A stretch of 64,000 nt of DNA from Maridesulfovibrio sp050916235 (GTDB taxonomy: Bacteria > Desulfobacterota > Desulfovibrionia > Desulfovibrionales > Desulfovibrionaceae): positions 3,286,001-3,350,000 of the forward strand of contig NZ_CP104854.1 in NCBI RefSeq assembly GCF_050916235.1. The letters are read 5' to 3'. A model generated the notes under the pieces. The model did not search any database. It saw only the letters and a program-made list of their open reading frames with translations, and was not told where the DNA came from. How positions within the stretch are numbered: position 1 is the first letter of the stretch; each line of letters begins with the position of its first letter. Shown here one piece after another: positions 57,574 to 64,000 of this stretch. The translations under genes and the position numbers were made by a program.

Positions 57574-59428
57574 CCTTGTCGTCGTACTTGATTTTATTGC
57601 GCTTGGCGGCATCCTTTGCGGACTTGTTGTCTGCTTCCTCGCCGTGCGCAGAAATGTTTCCCGGCAGACTGTAAATGCATTTATTGTGCTCCTGCTTTCC
57701 CTTTCGGTTTATGACTTGTTTTTGACTGTGGAGTGGCTTGGTATAAGCACTGAATTTGATTTTCTGGAAGATTATATAGGGGCGTTACAGCCATTATGCT
57801 GGCTTTTTGCCTTTTACGTTGCTGCCCAGTCGGTCATGACTCAGGATCTGGCGGAAAGTGAACGCAGATTTTCCTATGCAATGGACGCAACAAGCGATGG
57901 GATGTGGGACTGGAATGTCTCATCGGGTAAAGTTTTTTTCAGTCCGCACTGGTACAGTATGCTGGGATATTCGCGGGCGGAGCTGCCAGATACATATGCC
58001 GTATGGAAAACCCTGCTGCACCCGGATGACGCCGATAATTTCGAGCGGATTGTACGTGGTAATTTGGAGCGGGATTACCCCTTTTCGATTGAAGTCAGGC
58101 TCAATACCAAAAACGGCGATTGGCTGTGGGTGCTGGTCAGGGGAAAGGTTGTGGAACGGACCACAAAAGATGATGCGCGGCGTGTAGTAGGAACGCAGGT
58201 CGATATCAGCCGGCGCAAGGGGCGCGAACTCCAGATCCGGCGCTTGCAGCAGTACCTTTCAAGTATAATCAATTCGATGCCTTCCGTGCTTATCGGCGTG
58301 GATTCGGAATTTAAGGTCACATTATGGAATTCAAGGGCGGCTTCGGAGACAGGGGTATCGCAGGATGATGCCCTGCACAAGCCGTTGAACCTTGTTTTTC
58401 CGCGTCTGGACAAGGATTACAAACTTATAGGTCAGGCAGGTCAGAATGGGGTTGTCCTCAGGGACAGCCATCGGCTGGTGGTCAATAACGGCAAGGAATT
58501 TCGAGAGGATCTTACGGTATATCCCTTGCGTACCGCTGATCTTGAAGGAACTATAATTCAATTGGATGATGTGACTGAGAAGCTTCAGATGGAGGAAATG
58601 ATAATTCAGTCGGAGAAAATGCTCTCCCTCGGAGGACTTGCTGCCGGTATGGCGCATGAAATCAACTCTCCGTTGAGTGGAATTGTGGCTTCGGCCGGCA
58701 ATCTGAGGCGAAGGCTGCTTGAGGACTTGAAAAGTAACAATGAGATCGCCGAGGAATGCAGTCTCCTGCTGGAAAATATCCACTGCTATATGAACAGACG
58801 TGGCATTCCGGGCATGATTGATTCCATTTCCGAGGCCAGCCTCCGTACATCCAAGCTGATTCACAACATGCTGAGTTTCAGCCGCAAAAGCGCACGGACG
58901 ATTGAGCCAACCTGTCTGATGGATTTGATGGACAGAACATATGAGCTGGTGCTCAGCAGTCATCACAAATCAAAGTTAGGGCTTGAAGGTGTGGAGGTTC
59001 AGCGCGCGTATACATTTGATATGCCGCTGGTTGAATGCGATGCCAGCATGATACAGCAGGTGCTGTTCAATGTACTCAGTAACGGTCTTGAAGCCATGGC
59101 TGACAAGAATTATGAAAGTGGAAATCCCTGCTTCAAGTTGAATCTCCACAAGGATGACGGGTACGGGGTGATCGAAATTGAAGACAACGGCCCGGGAATG
59201 CAGCCTGAAGTCATGCAGAATATATTCAACGCCTTCTTTACCACAAAGGATATCGGGAAAGGAACCGGTCTTGGATTGTCCATTTCATATTTTATCGTGA
59301 CCGAACTGCACAACGGAACCATGGAGGTATTCTCTTCCCCGGGTGAGTTTTCGCGTTTTGTAATCAGGTTGCCTTTGCATAGCGAGACGAAGAGCGTCAG
59401 AACAGATGCATACTCGGCCTCGGCCTGA
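57566..59428 (+). CDS. Membrane PAS histidine kinase
   Basis: 620 residues from a GTG start (GAGGGGGCGG upstream). Three membrane helices (residues ~4-90) resemble those of the small protein encoded just before. PAS_3 domain (~105-215: MDATSDGMWDWNVSSGKVFF, YSMLGYSRAEL, LHPDDADNF) and a second PAS (~225-340). HisKA with LAAGMAHEINSPLSGIV (His near 364), long dimer helices, then HATPase with NVLSNGLEAM, EIEDNGPGM and GKGTGLGLSIS. The H-E-I-N-S-P-L-S form is the NtrB-like/HPK4 type. No response regulator gene is adjacent, so it is an orphan kinase. Confidence 0.92.
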   Translation: MNSLVVVLDFIALGGILCGLVVCFLAVRRNVSRQTVNAFIVLLLSLSVYDLFLTVEWLGISTEFDFLEDYIGALQPLCWLFAFYVAAQSVMTQDLAESERRFSYAMDATSDGMWDWNVSSGKVFFSPHWYSMLGYSRAELPDTYAVWKTLLHPDDADNFERIVRGNLERDYPFSIEVRLNTKNGDWLWVLVRGKVVERTTKDDARRVVGTQVDISRRKGRELQIRRLQQYLSSIINSMPSVLIGVDSEFKVTLWNSRAASETGVSQDDALHKPLNLVFPRLDKDYKLIGQAGQNGVVLRDSHRLVVNNGKEFREDLTVYPLRTADLEGTIIQLDDVTEKLQMEEMIIQSEKMLSLGGLAAGMAHEINSPLSGIVASAGNLRRRLLEDLKSNNEIAEECSLLLENIHCYMNRRGIPGMIDSISEASLRTSKLIHNMLSFSRKSARTIEPTCLMDLMDRTYELVLSSHHKSKLGLEGVEVQRAYTFDMPLVECDASMIQQVLFNVLSNGLEAMADKNYESGNPCFKLNLHKDDGYGVIEIEDNGPGMQPEVMQNIFNAFFTTKDIGKGTGLGLSISYFIVTELHNGTMEVFSSPGEFSRFVIRLPLHSETKSVRTDAYSASA

Positions 59429-59593
59429 GAAATATTTGCCGATAAAGGTGATGCAGTAGAGCTGTTTTATACTGAAAACAGTTCAGGCTTTTGCGGATAA
59501 GTTGTTTCTCTGAATTGATTTTAGGCGTTTATCTTGGTGGGATTATGAATATAATCTGATTTTTTGGTTCGTTTAAAGCTCAAGTTAAGTCGT

Positions 59594-60055
59594 TTACATC
59601 GGAATATTAAAGATGAATTCATGGTTCAGGTGTGTTCCGTAAAGAAAGCAGAAACCGGTCACAAGCGCGATCAGTGAGAAGATTATTTCCCGTATTTCTG
59701 CTTTTTGCGGTCTGGTTACCATCTGGTAAAGCTGCACGGGCAGGGCCAGTCCCCGCAGTGAGAATATGGAGCCGATAATTACCAGTATGGGCCCTAGAAA
59801 GGGCATGCGGCTGATTTCACCTGCCCCGGAAAAGGCGTAGACTCCGAACATGGCGATGATGCTTGCTATGAATGCGGTTACCAGCGTCGGGATGATGGAA
59901 TTCTTCTCCGCAAGTGTGCTCAGGTCTTCACCTGCACCGAAATAGCGGTAGGCCCGCGGGCCGACGACGATTATAGCCACGTGCAGCAGTGCGATGAGGA
60001 AGCAGACTGTTCCTCCGAAATTGAGCAGGGTCACGGAATCGTACATTTGCGCCAA
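59594..60055 (-). CDS. Four-helix membrane protein of unknown function
   Basis: 153 residues with four hydrophobic helices: TVCFLIALLHVAIIVV, LVTAFIASIIAMFGVYAF, GPILVIIGSIFSLRGLAL and IIFSLIALVTGFCFLYG. Likely inner membrane. No transporter signature seen; overall look is of a small conserved integral membrane protein. It starts five bases after the stop of the DUF3795-like gene, so they are co-transcribed. Confidence 0.75.
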   Translation of the reverse strand: MAQMYDSVTLLNFGGTVCFLIALLHVAIIVVGPRAYRYFGAGEDLSTLAEKNSIIPTLVTAFIASIIAMFGVYAFSGAGEISRMPFLGPILVIIGSIFSLRGLALPVQLYQMVTRPQKAEIREIIFSLIALVTGFCFLYGTHLNHEFIFNIPM

Positions 60056-60060
60056 TTGTC

Positions 60061-60522
60061 CTAGGGGTAACGTGGTTTCCGGGCCTGGAGTTCAATGTAT
60101 CCGTCCACCCCGAGTTTCTGCATTATCCGGTTGTTCTTCTCCCAGCGGGCGAGCAGTGGTTCTGGAAGACCGGTTCTGCCGCATCCGGGAAATTCTTCGC
60201 ATTCGAAACAAAATTCAATATTCCGTTCTTTCACGCAGTCTGAAACATTGCACTGGGGCAGACAGGTGCGGTTTTCTGAACGGCATCCGTCACAGGACGG
60301 ATTGGACAGAGAGTCCAAAAGCTCCCGGAACTGCGGGTAGCTGTTCATGGCCGGATTGAAAGAAGCCAGTCTCCCGGCATAGTTATGGAAATTTGCACCG
60401 AGTGTATCTGCGATAATCCGTGCATGTTCAGCAACATTACCTGCTGAACAGCCAACGCAACGAGAGCAGTCAAGTCCGCAGGGGGCAATGAGTTTTCGGG
60501 AGATTTCGTGGTCAGGAGACAT
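60061..60522 (-). CDS. Cysteine-rich DUF3795-like protein
   Basis: 153 residues from the ATG at 60520-60522 (CGAGG upstream); a longer frame to 60591 has no support. Cys pairs appear as in DUF3795: APCGLDCSRCVGC near the start, then PSCDGCRSE, CLPQCNVSDCVKE and FCFECEEFPGCG. Thirteen or more Cys suggest a zinc or iron-sulfur binding protein. Such proteins are common in anaerobes; no function is established to my knowledge. Precedes the four-helix membrane protein gene. Confidence 0.82.
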   Translation of the reverse strand: MSPDHEISRKLIAPCGLDCSRCVGCSAGNVAEHARIIADTLGANFHNYAGRLASFNPAMNSYPQFRELLDSLSNPSCDGCRSENRTCLPQCNVSDCVKERNIEFCFECEEFPGCGRTGLPEPLLARWEKNNRIMQKLGVDGYIELQARKPRYP

Positions 60523-60804
60523 TGTTAATAACCTCGACAACAATTGGGTTTTCGGTACTGATACATGGCGGGCTATGGTTGGTTTTAGCAAAATATAAAC
60601 CAGAACCGTATAAATTACGAGCGTATCACTTCCTGAAAAAACAGGTGGTTGAAAAATAATATTCGCAGTTGAAGGTAAGAGGGTATCGTCTGATACTGTC
60701 TATACAGTATTTATGCGTCAGATATGCGCCGATGTGTCGGTTGATTGGCTGTGCAGTTTTTTGTGGCGGTGGGCAGAAGTGAAGAGGGGGGCAACCCATC
60801 AAAT

Positions 60805-60843
60805 GAAAGGCCCGTAATATCCTGTGGGATATTGCGGGCCTTG
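60805..60843 (-). terminator. Terminator after TPR gene
   Basis: Long stem AAGGCCCG-T-AATATCC/GGATATT-G-CGGGCCTT with loop TGTG (60807-60842); T-tract on the minus strand is short (TTTCATTTG). Confidence 0.85.
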
Positions 60844-60882
60844 AAATCATCAGGCCGGAACTGCCGTGTTGAGCGGTTGTTC

Positions 60883-61503
60883 CTAGCGGTGCTGTTCAAG
60901 TTCCTTGAGGAACTCGGCGGAAACGTCAAAACCGGTTTCTATTGCCTTGTCTACGCATTCAATGGCTTTTTTGTAATCTTCTTTTTCAACGTAGCAGAGT
61001 GCGAGGTTATTCCATGCGGGGCCGAAGTTATCAGCCAGCTTGAGGGCCTTTTCGCATACTTCGATGCAGTCATCGAGTTCGCCTTCGCTGAAGTAGGCTG
61101 CACCGAGGGTGGAGAGGGCCTGTACGAAATTGGGATCATACTTGATGGCACGCTTCAGGGATTTGATGGCCTTGTCGGTGTCACCTTTTTCCATGTAGAT
61201 GTAGCCGATGTTGCCCCAGGGTACCGCAAAGAAGGGACGCTGCTGGGTAGCGGTGATGTTGTAGCGCAGGCAGCCGTCGAGGTCTCCGCGCTGCAGTGCG
61301 ATACCACCGAGCTGTACGTATGCTTCAGCCATCTTGGGGGATTCGTCGATGGCAGCGAGGAATTCACGCTCGGCTTCCATGAAGTCCCTTTTGGACAGGA
61401 AGGCCACACCAAGGTTGTAGCGGGTGTTGCTGCAGTTGGGGCTGGCTTCTTTTTTCTTCTTAAGGTCGGCGATGTAGTCGTCGATATTGTCAAATTTCTG
61501 CAT
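60883..61503 (-). CDS. TPR repeat protein
   Basis: 206 residues made of about five tetratricopeptide repeats: RYNLGVAFLSKRDFMEAERE, AYVQLGGIALQRGDLDGCLR, PWGNIGYIYMEKGDTDKAIK, ALSTLGAAYFSEGELDDCIE and AWNNLALCYVEKEDYKKAIE. No signal peptide, so a cytoplasmic protein-protein scaffold. Last gene of the YkgJ-115aa-TPR operon, 68 bases after the 115-aa gene. Its partner is unknown; a link to assembly of an iron-sulfur or redox protein is a guess from the YkgJ neighbour. Confidence 0.9.
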   Translation of the reverse strand: MQKFDNIDDYIADLKKKKEASPNCSNTRYNLGVAFLSKRDFMEAEREFLAAIDESPKMAEAYVQLGGIALQRGDLDGCLRYNITATQQRPFFAVPWGNIGYIYMEKGDTDKAIKSLKRAIKYDPNFVQALSTLGAAYFSEGELDDCIEVCEKALKLADNFGPAWNNLALCYVEKEDYKKAIECVDKAIETGFDVSAEFLKELEQHR

Positions 61504-61571
61504 TGGAAAAAACCTCGTATATTTTCAAAAAGTTCTGTTTCTGTTCCGGGTGAACTGGCCGGGGCCGGGCA

Positions 61572-61919
61572 TTAAGGGCGCTTACCCTCTCTGTTGAGCA
61601 GTTCATTGTACCATACACAAAAATCGAAAATGGGACGGACTTTCTCGAAGTTCATGACCAGCATGACGCCGAATTCCGCAGCTGCCTGCGCGTATTCGGA
61701 GTTGCGGCTGGCCTTTACTTCACGGATGAATTCTTCACAGAGTTTCTGGGAAGTTCTTCCGGTAATGTCCTCACGCAGATCAATGGGATCGAAAGGTTTC
61801 TGGAACGGGTCCCACTCTTCGTAGCCGATCCTGTCGACAAACCTGCGCCGGCGCGGCGAAAGCTTCTCGTACATGTACCGTTTCTGTTCTTCAATCTGTT
61901 CCGGGGTCAGGTTGTCCAC
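61572..61919 (-). CDS. Conserved-looking 115-residue protein, unknown function
   Basis: 115 residues, soluble, charged: MDNLTPEQIEEQKRYMYE, LSPRRRRFVDRIGYEEWDPF, then a helix with ITGRTSQKLCEEFIREVKAS and a hydrophobic C-terminal helix (FGVMLVMNFEKVRPIFDFCV). No family recognised. Placed 31 bases after the YkgJ gene and before the TPR gene in one operon; tight spacing and normal codon use support a real gene. Confidence 0.75.
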   Translation of the reverse strand: MDNLTPEQIEEQKRYMYEKLSPRRRRFVDRIGYEEWDPFQKPFDPIDLREDITGRTSQKLCEEFIREVKASRNSEYAQAAAEFGVMLVMNFEKVRPIFDFCVWYNELLNREGKRP

Positions 61920-61950
61920 TGGATGTCTCCTTATTAACGCTGACCGACGG

Positions 61951-62721
61951 CTAGTCTTTGGCCATTACGCCGAGTTCGACGGAGTAGTTGCAGCTGGCGC
62001 AGGCTGATTTGTCCTGATCACAGCTGGTGCAGGCTTCAGAGGGGGCTGCTGCCGGGGCTTTGGGTTTGGGAGCTTCTCCGGTTTTTGCGCCGAGGTATTC
62101 CGGGGTGTAGTCGGTAACCAGAGCCATGGATACAGGCACCAGAACTTCAGGCAGCTCACGCAGTCTGGAGTTGATGGATGCGGCCAGTTCTTCGCTCAGT
62201 TCCATGAGCTTGGACTGGAGAGTGTCCATATTGATGGTCGGGTAGGCCTTCCCCGGTGCGAATCCGGACTTCTGACAGGAATGAGCCTGTCCTCCGATGT
62301 TCATGGGCACTCCGTAGATACGGCAGGTCAGGGGTCTTGCCTCGTAGAGGGCACAGAGGTTTTCGTCCTTGAGCAGCGGGCAGCGCACGCGGGCCATGGA
62401 GACTTCTTTGAGAATTTCGGATGCGGGGGTTCCAGCCTGGCTGGCCTTGTAGGCACGTCTTTTGATCTTGTGAACCTGACGGTCGGCAACATCGGCCCGA
62501 TGCATGATTTCGGAGCGTTCCATGCCGCGGTATTTGTCATTGAACTTGTGGTTCACATAGATGGCTTCGATGAGGGTCAGGTCGAAGAGGGCGTGACAGC
62601 AGTCGCTGCAGCCTTTACCACACTTGATACCGTCGTCGGTCTGTTCGGATATTTTATTGAAAGCCTTGTCCACCTCGGCGACAAGTGCTTCATATTTTTC
62701 AAAAATTTCTTTGAACTCCAA
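61951..62721 (-). CDS. YkgJ family cysteine cluster protein
   Basis: 256 residues. The YkgJ pattern is clear: CGKGCSDCCHALFDLTLIEA near residue 35, then RCPLLKDENLCALYEARPLT and CRIYGVPMNIGGQAHSC. Family members are thought to bind zinc or an iron-sulfur cluster. The C-terminus adds a further Cys group (ACTSCDQDKSACASCNYS). First gene of a three-gene operon with the 115-aa and TPR proteins. Cytoplasmic. Molecular role not established. Confidence 0.87.
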   Translation of the reverse strand: MEFKEIFEKYEALVAEVDKAFNKISEQTDDGIKCGKGCSDCCHALFDLTLIEAIYVNHKFNDKYRGMERSEIMHRADVADRQVHKIKRRAYKASQAGTPASEILKEVSMARVRCPLLKDENLCALYEARPLTCRIYGVPMNIGGQAHSCQKSGFAPGKAYPTINMDTLQSKLMELSEELAASINSRLRELPEVLVPVSMALVTDYTPEYLGAKTGEAPKPKAPAAAPSEACTSCDQDKSACASCNYSVELGVMAKD

Positions 62722-63065
62722 GGTAAAACCTCCGTATGCAATATATGGTCAGAGAGTCTGGCGCGAAAAAAAGCGTAAACTCGTATAAATTAAGTCGTAT
62801 AGTTCAGCAGTCAATCGTCTGCGTGAAAATACTTGTCGGTTTAGGCCGTGCGCACCGGGGATGATGGGCACGAAGCGTCTCATTGTCCCGGACCGTGCCG
62901 TCCGGGGGCGAATAGACTTGGGGCGAGAGAGTGGAGGGGCGAAAAAGAAATCTGGCTCCGGCGGGGTCTTTTCTGCTCAAAAATGCAGGCGTCAATTAAA
63001 GCGCAGGCGGGAATCCGGTAAAACCATGATCCCCGCCCTTAAGCTTCTCTACAAAGAAGAACTTT
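62722..63065 (-). other. Intergenic region between ferredoxin and YkgJ operon
   Basis: 344 bases. A weak inverted repeat GGCGGG...CCCGCC at about 63006-63037 may end the ferredoxin transcript. The GC-rich section 62860-62960 contains no credible gene. Confidence 0.45.
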
Positions 63066-63254
63066 TTACTGCTCTTCGATGGTGATAGCGTCCTGCTCGC
63101 AAACTTCGATGCAGGATTCGCAGCCGAGACATTCGTCTTCGTTAACTGCAACTGCTTTGCCGTCCTGAAGTTCGTAAACTTCGGTAGGACATACATCAAC
63201 ACATTCGCCGTCGCCGTTGCATTTGTCGGTATCAATAGTGATAACGTAGCTCAT
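63066..63254 (-). CDS. Seven-iron ferredoxin (ferredoxin III type)
   Basis: 62 residues from the ATG at 63252-63254 (GGAGGG upstream). Cluster motif 1 is C12-x2-D15-x2-C18-x3-C22-P, with Asp in place of the second Cys; motif 2 is C42-x2-C45-x2-C48-x3-C52. The Asp substitution is the hallmark of Desulfovibrio africanus ferredoxin III, where a labile [3Fe-4S] cluster can take up a fourth metal, and the sequence is very close to that protein as I remember it. Low-potential cytoplasmic electron carrier, for example with pyruvate oxidoreductase. Acidic overall. Single-gene unit. Confidence 0.95.
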   Translation of the reverse strand: MSYVITIDTDKCNGDGECVDVCPTEVYELQDGKAVAVNEDECLGCESCIEVCEQDAITIEEQ

Positions 63255-63604
63255 GGTGTTACCCTCCAAAAAGATTGATTTTTCAGCCTCTGATCGTCTG
63301 CGTCCACTGGGCCATGGGGCAACGCAGTTTGTGACAATAAGGTCCGGCCGGACAATCCCGGCCTCTACCCCGACACAGGGCTATTGGAATTGGGATATAT
63401 AGAAGCCCTGTCCATGTCAAGAACGCAGGCTTTAAAAATGAAAGAAAGCTTCCTCTGGCTGACGGTTTCTTATGCTCTGAATTTAAATATCATTTAATAA
63501 AGATCGCAGTTTTGAGGGCCGTAGCTGATGACTTTGGCGGAGCATTTATTTAAGAGGGTTGTGTATCAGTAATTCAAATGACCGGAAGGTCTTCAGGAGT
63601 AGGC
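63255..63604 (+). other. Divergent intergenic region
   Basis: 350 bases between the ferredoxin and aminopeptidase genes; contains both promoters. An AT-rich segment lies at 63475-63505. No gene recognised. Confidence 0.5.
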
Positions 63605-64000
63605 ATGCTGACAAAAGAACAGCTTGAAAAATATGTAGATGCCCTGTGGTGGGGACTTACAACTTCCCGCACCAAGCCTTACCAGAAAGGCGATGTGATC
63701 ATGGTCCGTTATGAGGTGGAAGCCCTGCCGCTGGCCGAAGCCGTATTCAAACGACTCATCGAAGAGGGCATGAACCCTGTGCCGCGCCTTGTTCTTACCC
63801 CGGAAATGGAAAAGGTTTTCTACGGCAGCGGAAACGACAGCCAGCTTGAATTCATCACACCTGGCGACAAGGAATTCACTGAAGGCCTTAACGGGCTCAT
63901 CGTGCTGCTTGCACCTTCCTCCCTGACTCATCTGGCCGGGGTTGATCCTTCTCGCATGGGCAAGTGTGCGGTTTCCCGCAAGTTCCTGCGTGACATCATG
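63605..64000 (+). CDS. M29 family aminopeptidase (3' end cut by window)
   Basis: 132 codons open to the right edge, starting at ATG 63605 with CAGGAG upstream. The N-terminal domain matches thermophilic-type M29 aminopeptidases: a start helix, GDVIMVRYEVEALPLAEAVF, EEGMNPVPRLVLTPEM and LIVLLAPSSLTHLAGVDP with SRMGKCAVSRKFLRDIM. The metal-binding residues lie in the missing C-terminal part. Cytoplasmic peptide trimming is the expected role. Opposite strand from the ferredoxin. Confidence 0.75.
   Translation, partial: MLTKEQLEKYVDALWWGLTTSRTKPYQKGDVIMVRYEVEALPLAEAVFKRLIEEGMNPVPRLVLTPEMEKVFYGSGNDSQLEFITPGDKEFTEGLNGLIVLLAPSSLTHLAGVDPSRMGKCAVSRKFLRDIM

Noticed and set aside
1..64000. tRNA or rRNA genes and mobile elements
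   Set aside because: No T-loop-like sequence in a cloverleaf context, no rRNA segment, and no transposase or integrase product was found by reading the window.

Overview
The window reads as chromosomal DNA of a free-living, flagellated, Gram-negative sulfate reducer of the Desulfovibrio type. This is an inference from gene content: a ferredoxin nearly identical in pattern to the Desulfovibrio seven-iron ferredoxin III, RNase J, flagellar genes with sigma-28 and sigma-54 style promoters, several chemosensory proteins, and a catalase-peroxidase in an otherwise anaerobe-like gene set. No rRNA, tRNA, IS element, prophage or CRISPR array was seen. About 58 protein genes are supported; both edge genes are cut by the window.

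Layout. 1-5.7 kb (minus strand): two glycosyltransferases, fliS, fliD and a flagellin gene, a late-flagellar and probable flagellin-glycosylation block. 5.8-9.8 kb (minus): tsaB, rseP, dxr, cdsA. 10.2-17.9 kb: an accessory block with a GAF-HD-GYP phosphodiesterase, a papain-like peptidase plus lipoprotein on the plus strand, and a convergent four-gene operon of exported or lipidated proteins of unknown function. 18.2-22.0 kb (minus): uppS, frr, pyrH, tsf, rpsB. In many bacteria rpsB-tsf-pyrH-frr-uppS-cdsA-dxr-rseP is one continuous run, so the accessory block appears to split it exactly between uppS and cdsA.

22.3-30.6 kb (minus): a fumarylacetoacetase-family hydrolase, RNase J with an overlapping plsC, katG, and an EF-G-like GTPase. 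30.8-35.2 kb: a ParB-like protein translationally coupled to a spore-photoproduct-lyase-like radical SAM protein, a SHOCT protein, two orphan proteins and a small protein that is about one third histidine. 35.5-39.6 kb (minus): metK, panC, an EamA transporter and its probable AraC regulator.

39.8-54.9 kb is a signalling region: a membrane protein with a cysteine module, a large tandem sensor protein with no output domain, a protein with two degenerate GGDEF domains plus TPRs, and a run of lytic transglycosylase, cheW, cheR-TPR, cheW, cheA-REC, cheB and a hybrid histidine kinase. The order cheW-cheR(TPR)-cheW-cheA(REC)-cheB matches wspBCDEF of the Wsp surface-sensing system, but there is no receptor gene and the WspR position holds a hybrid kinase instead of a diguanylate cyclase.

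55-64 kb: phosphoglucomutase, a small membrane protein overlapping a PAS histidine kinase, a membrane protein with a DUF3795-like protein, a YkgJ/115-aa/TPR operon, the ferredoxin, and the start of an M29 aminopeptidase. The best candidates for undescribed biology are the 12.2-17.9 kb envelope block, the receptor-less Wsp-like cluster with the output-less sensor and pseudo-GGDEF neighbours, and the ParB-like/radical SAM pair.
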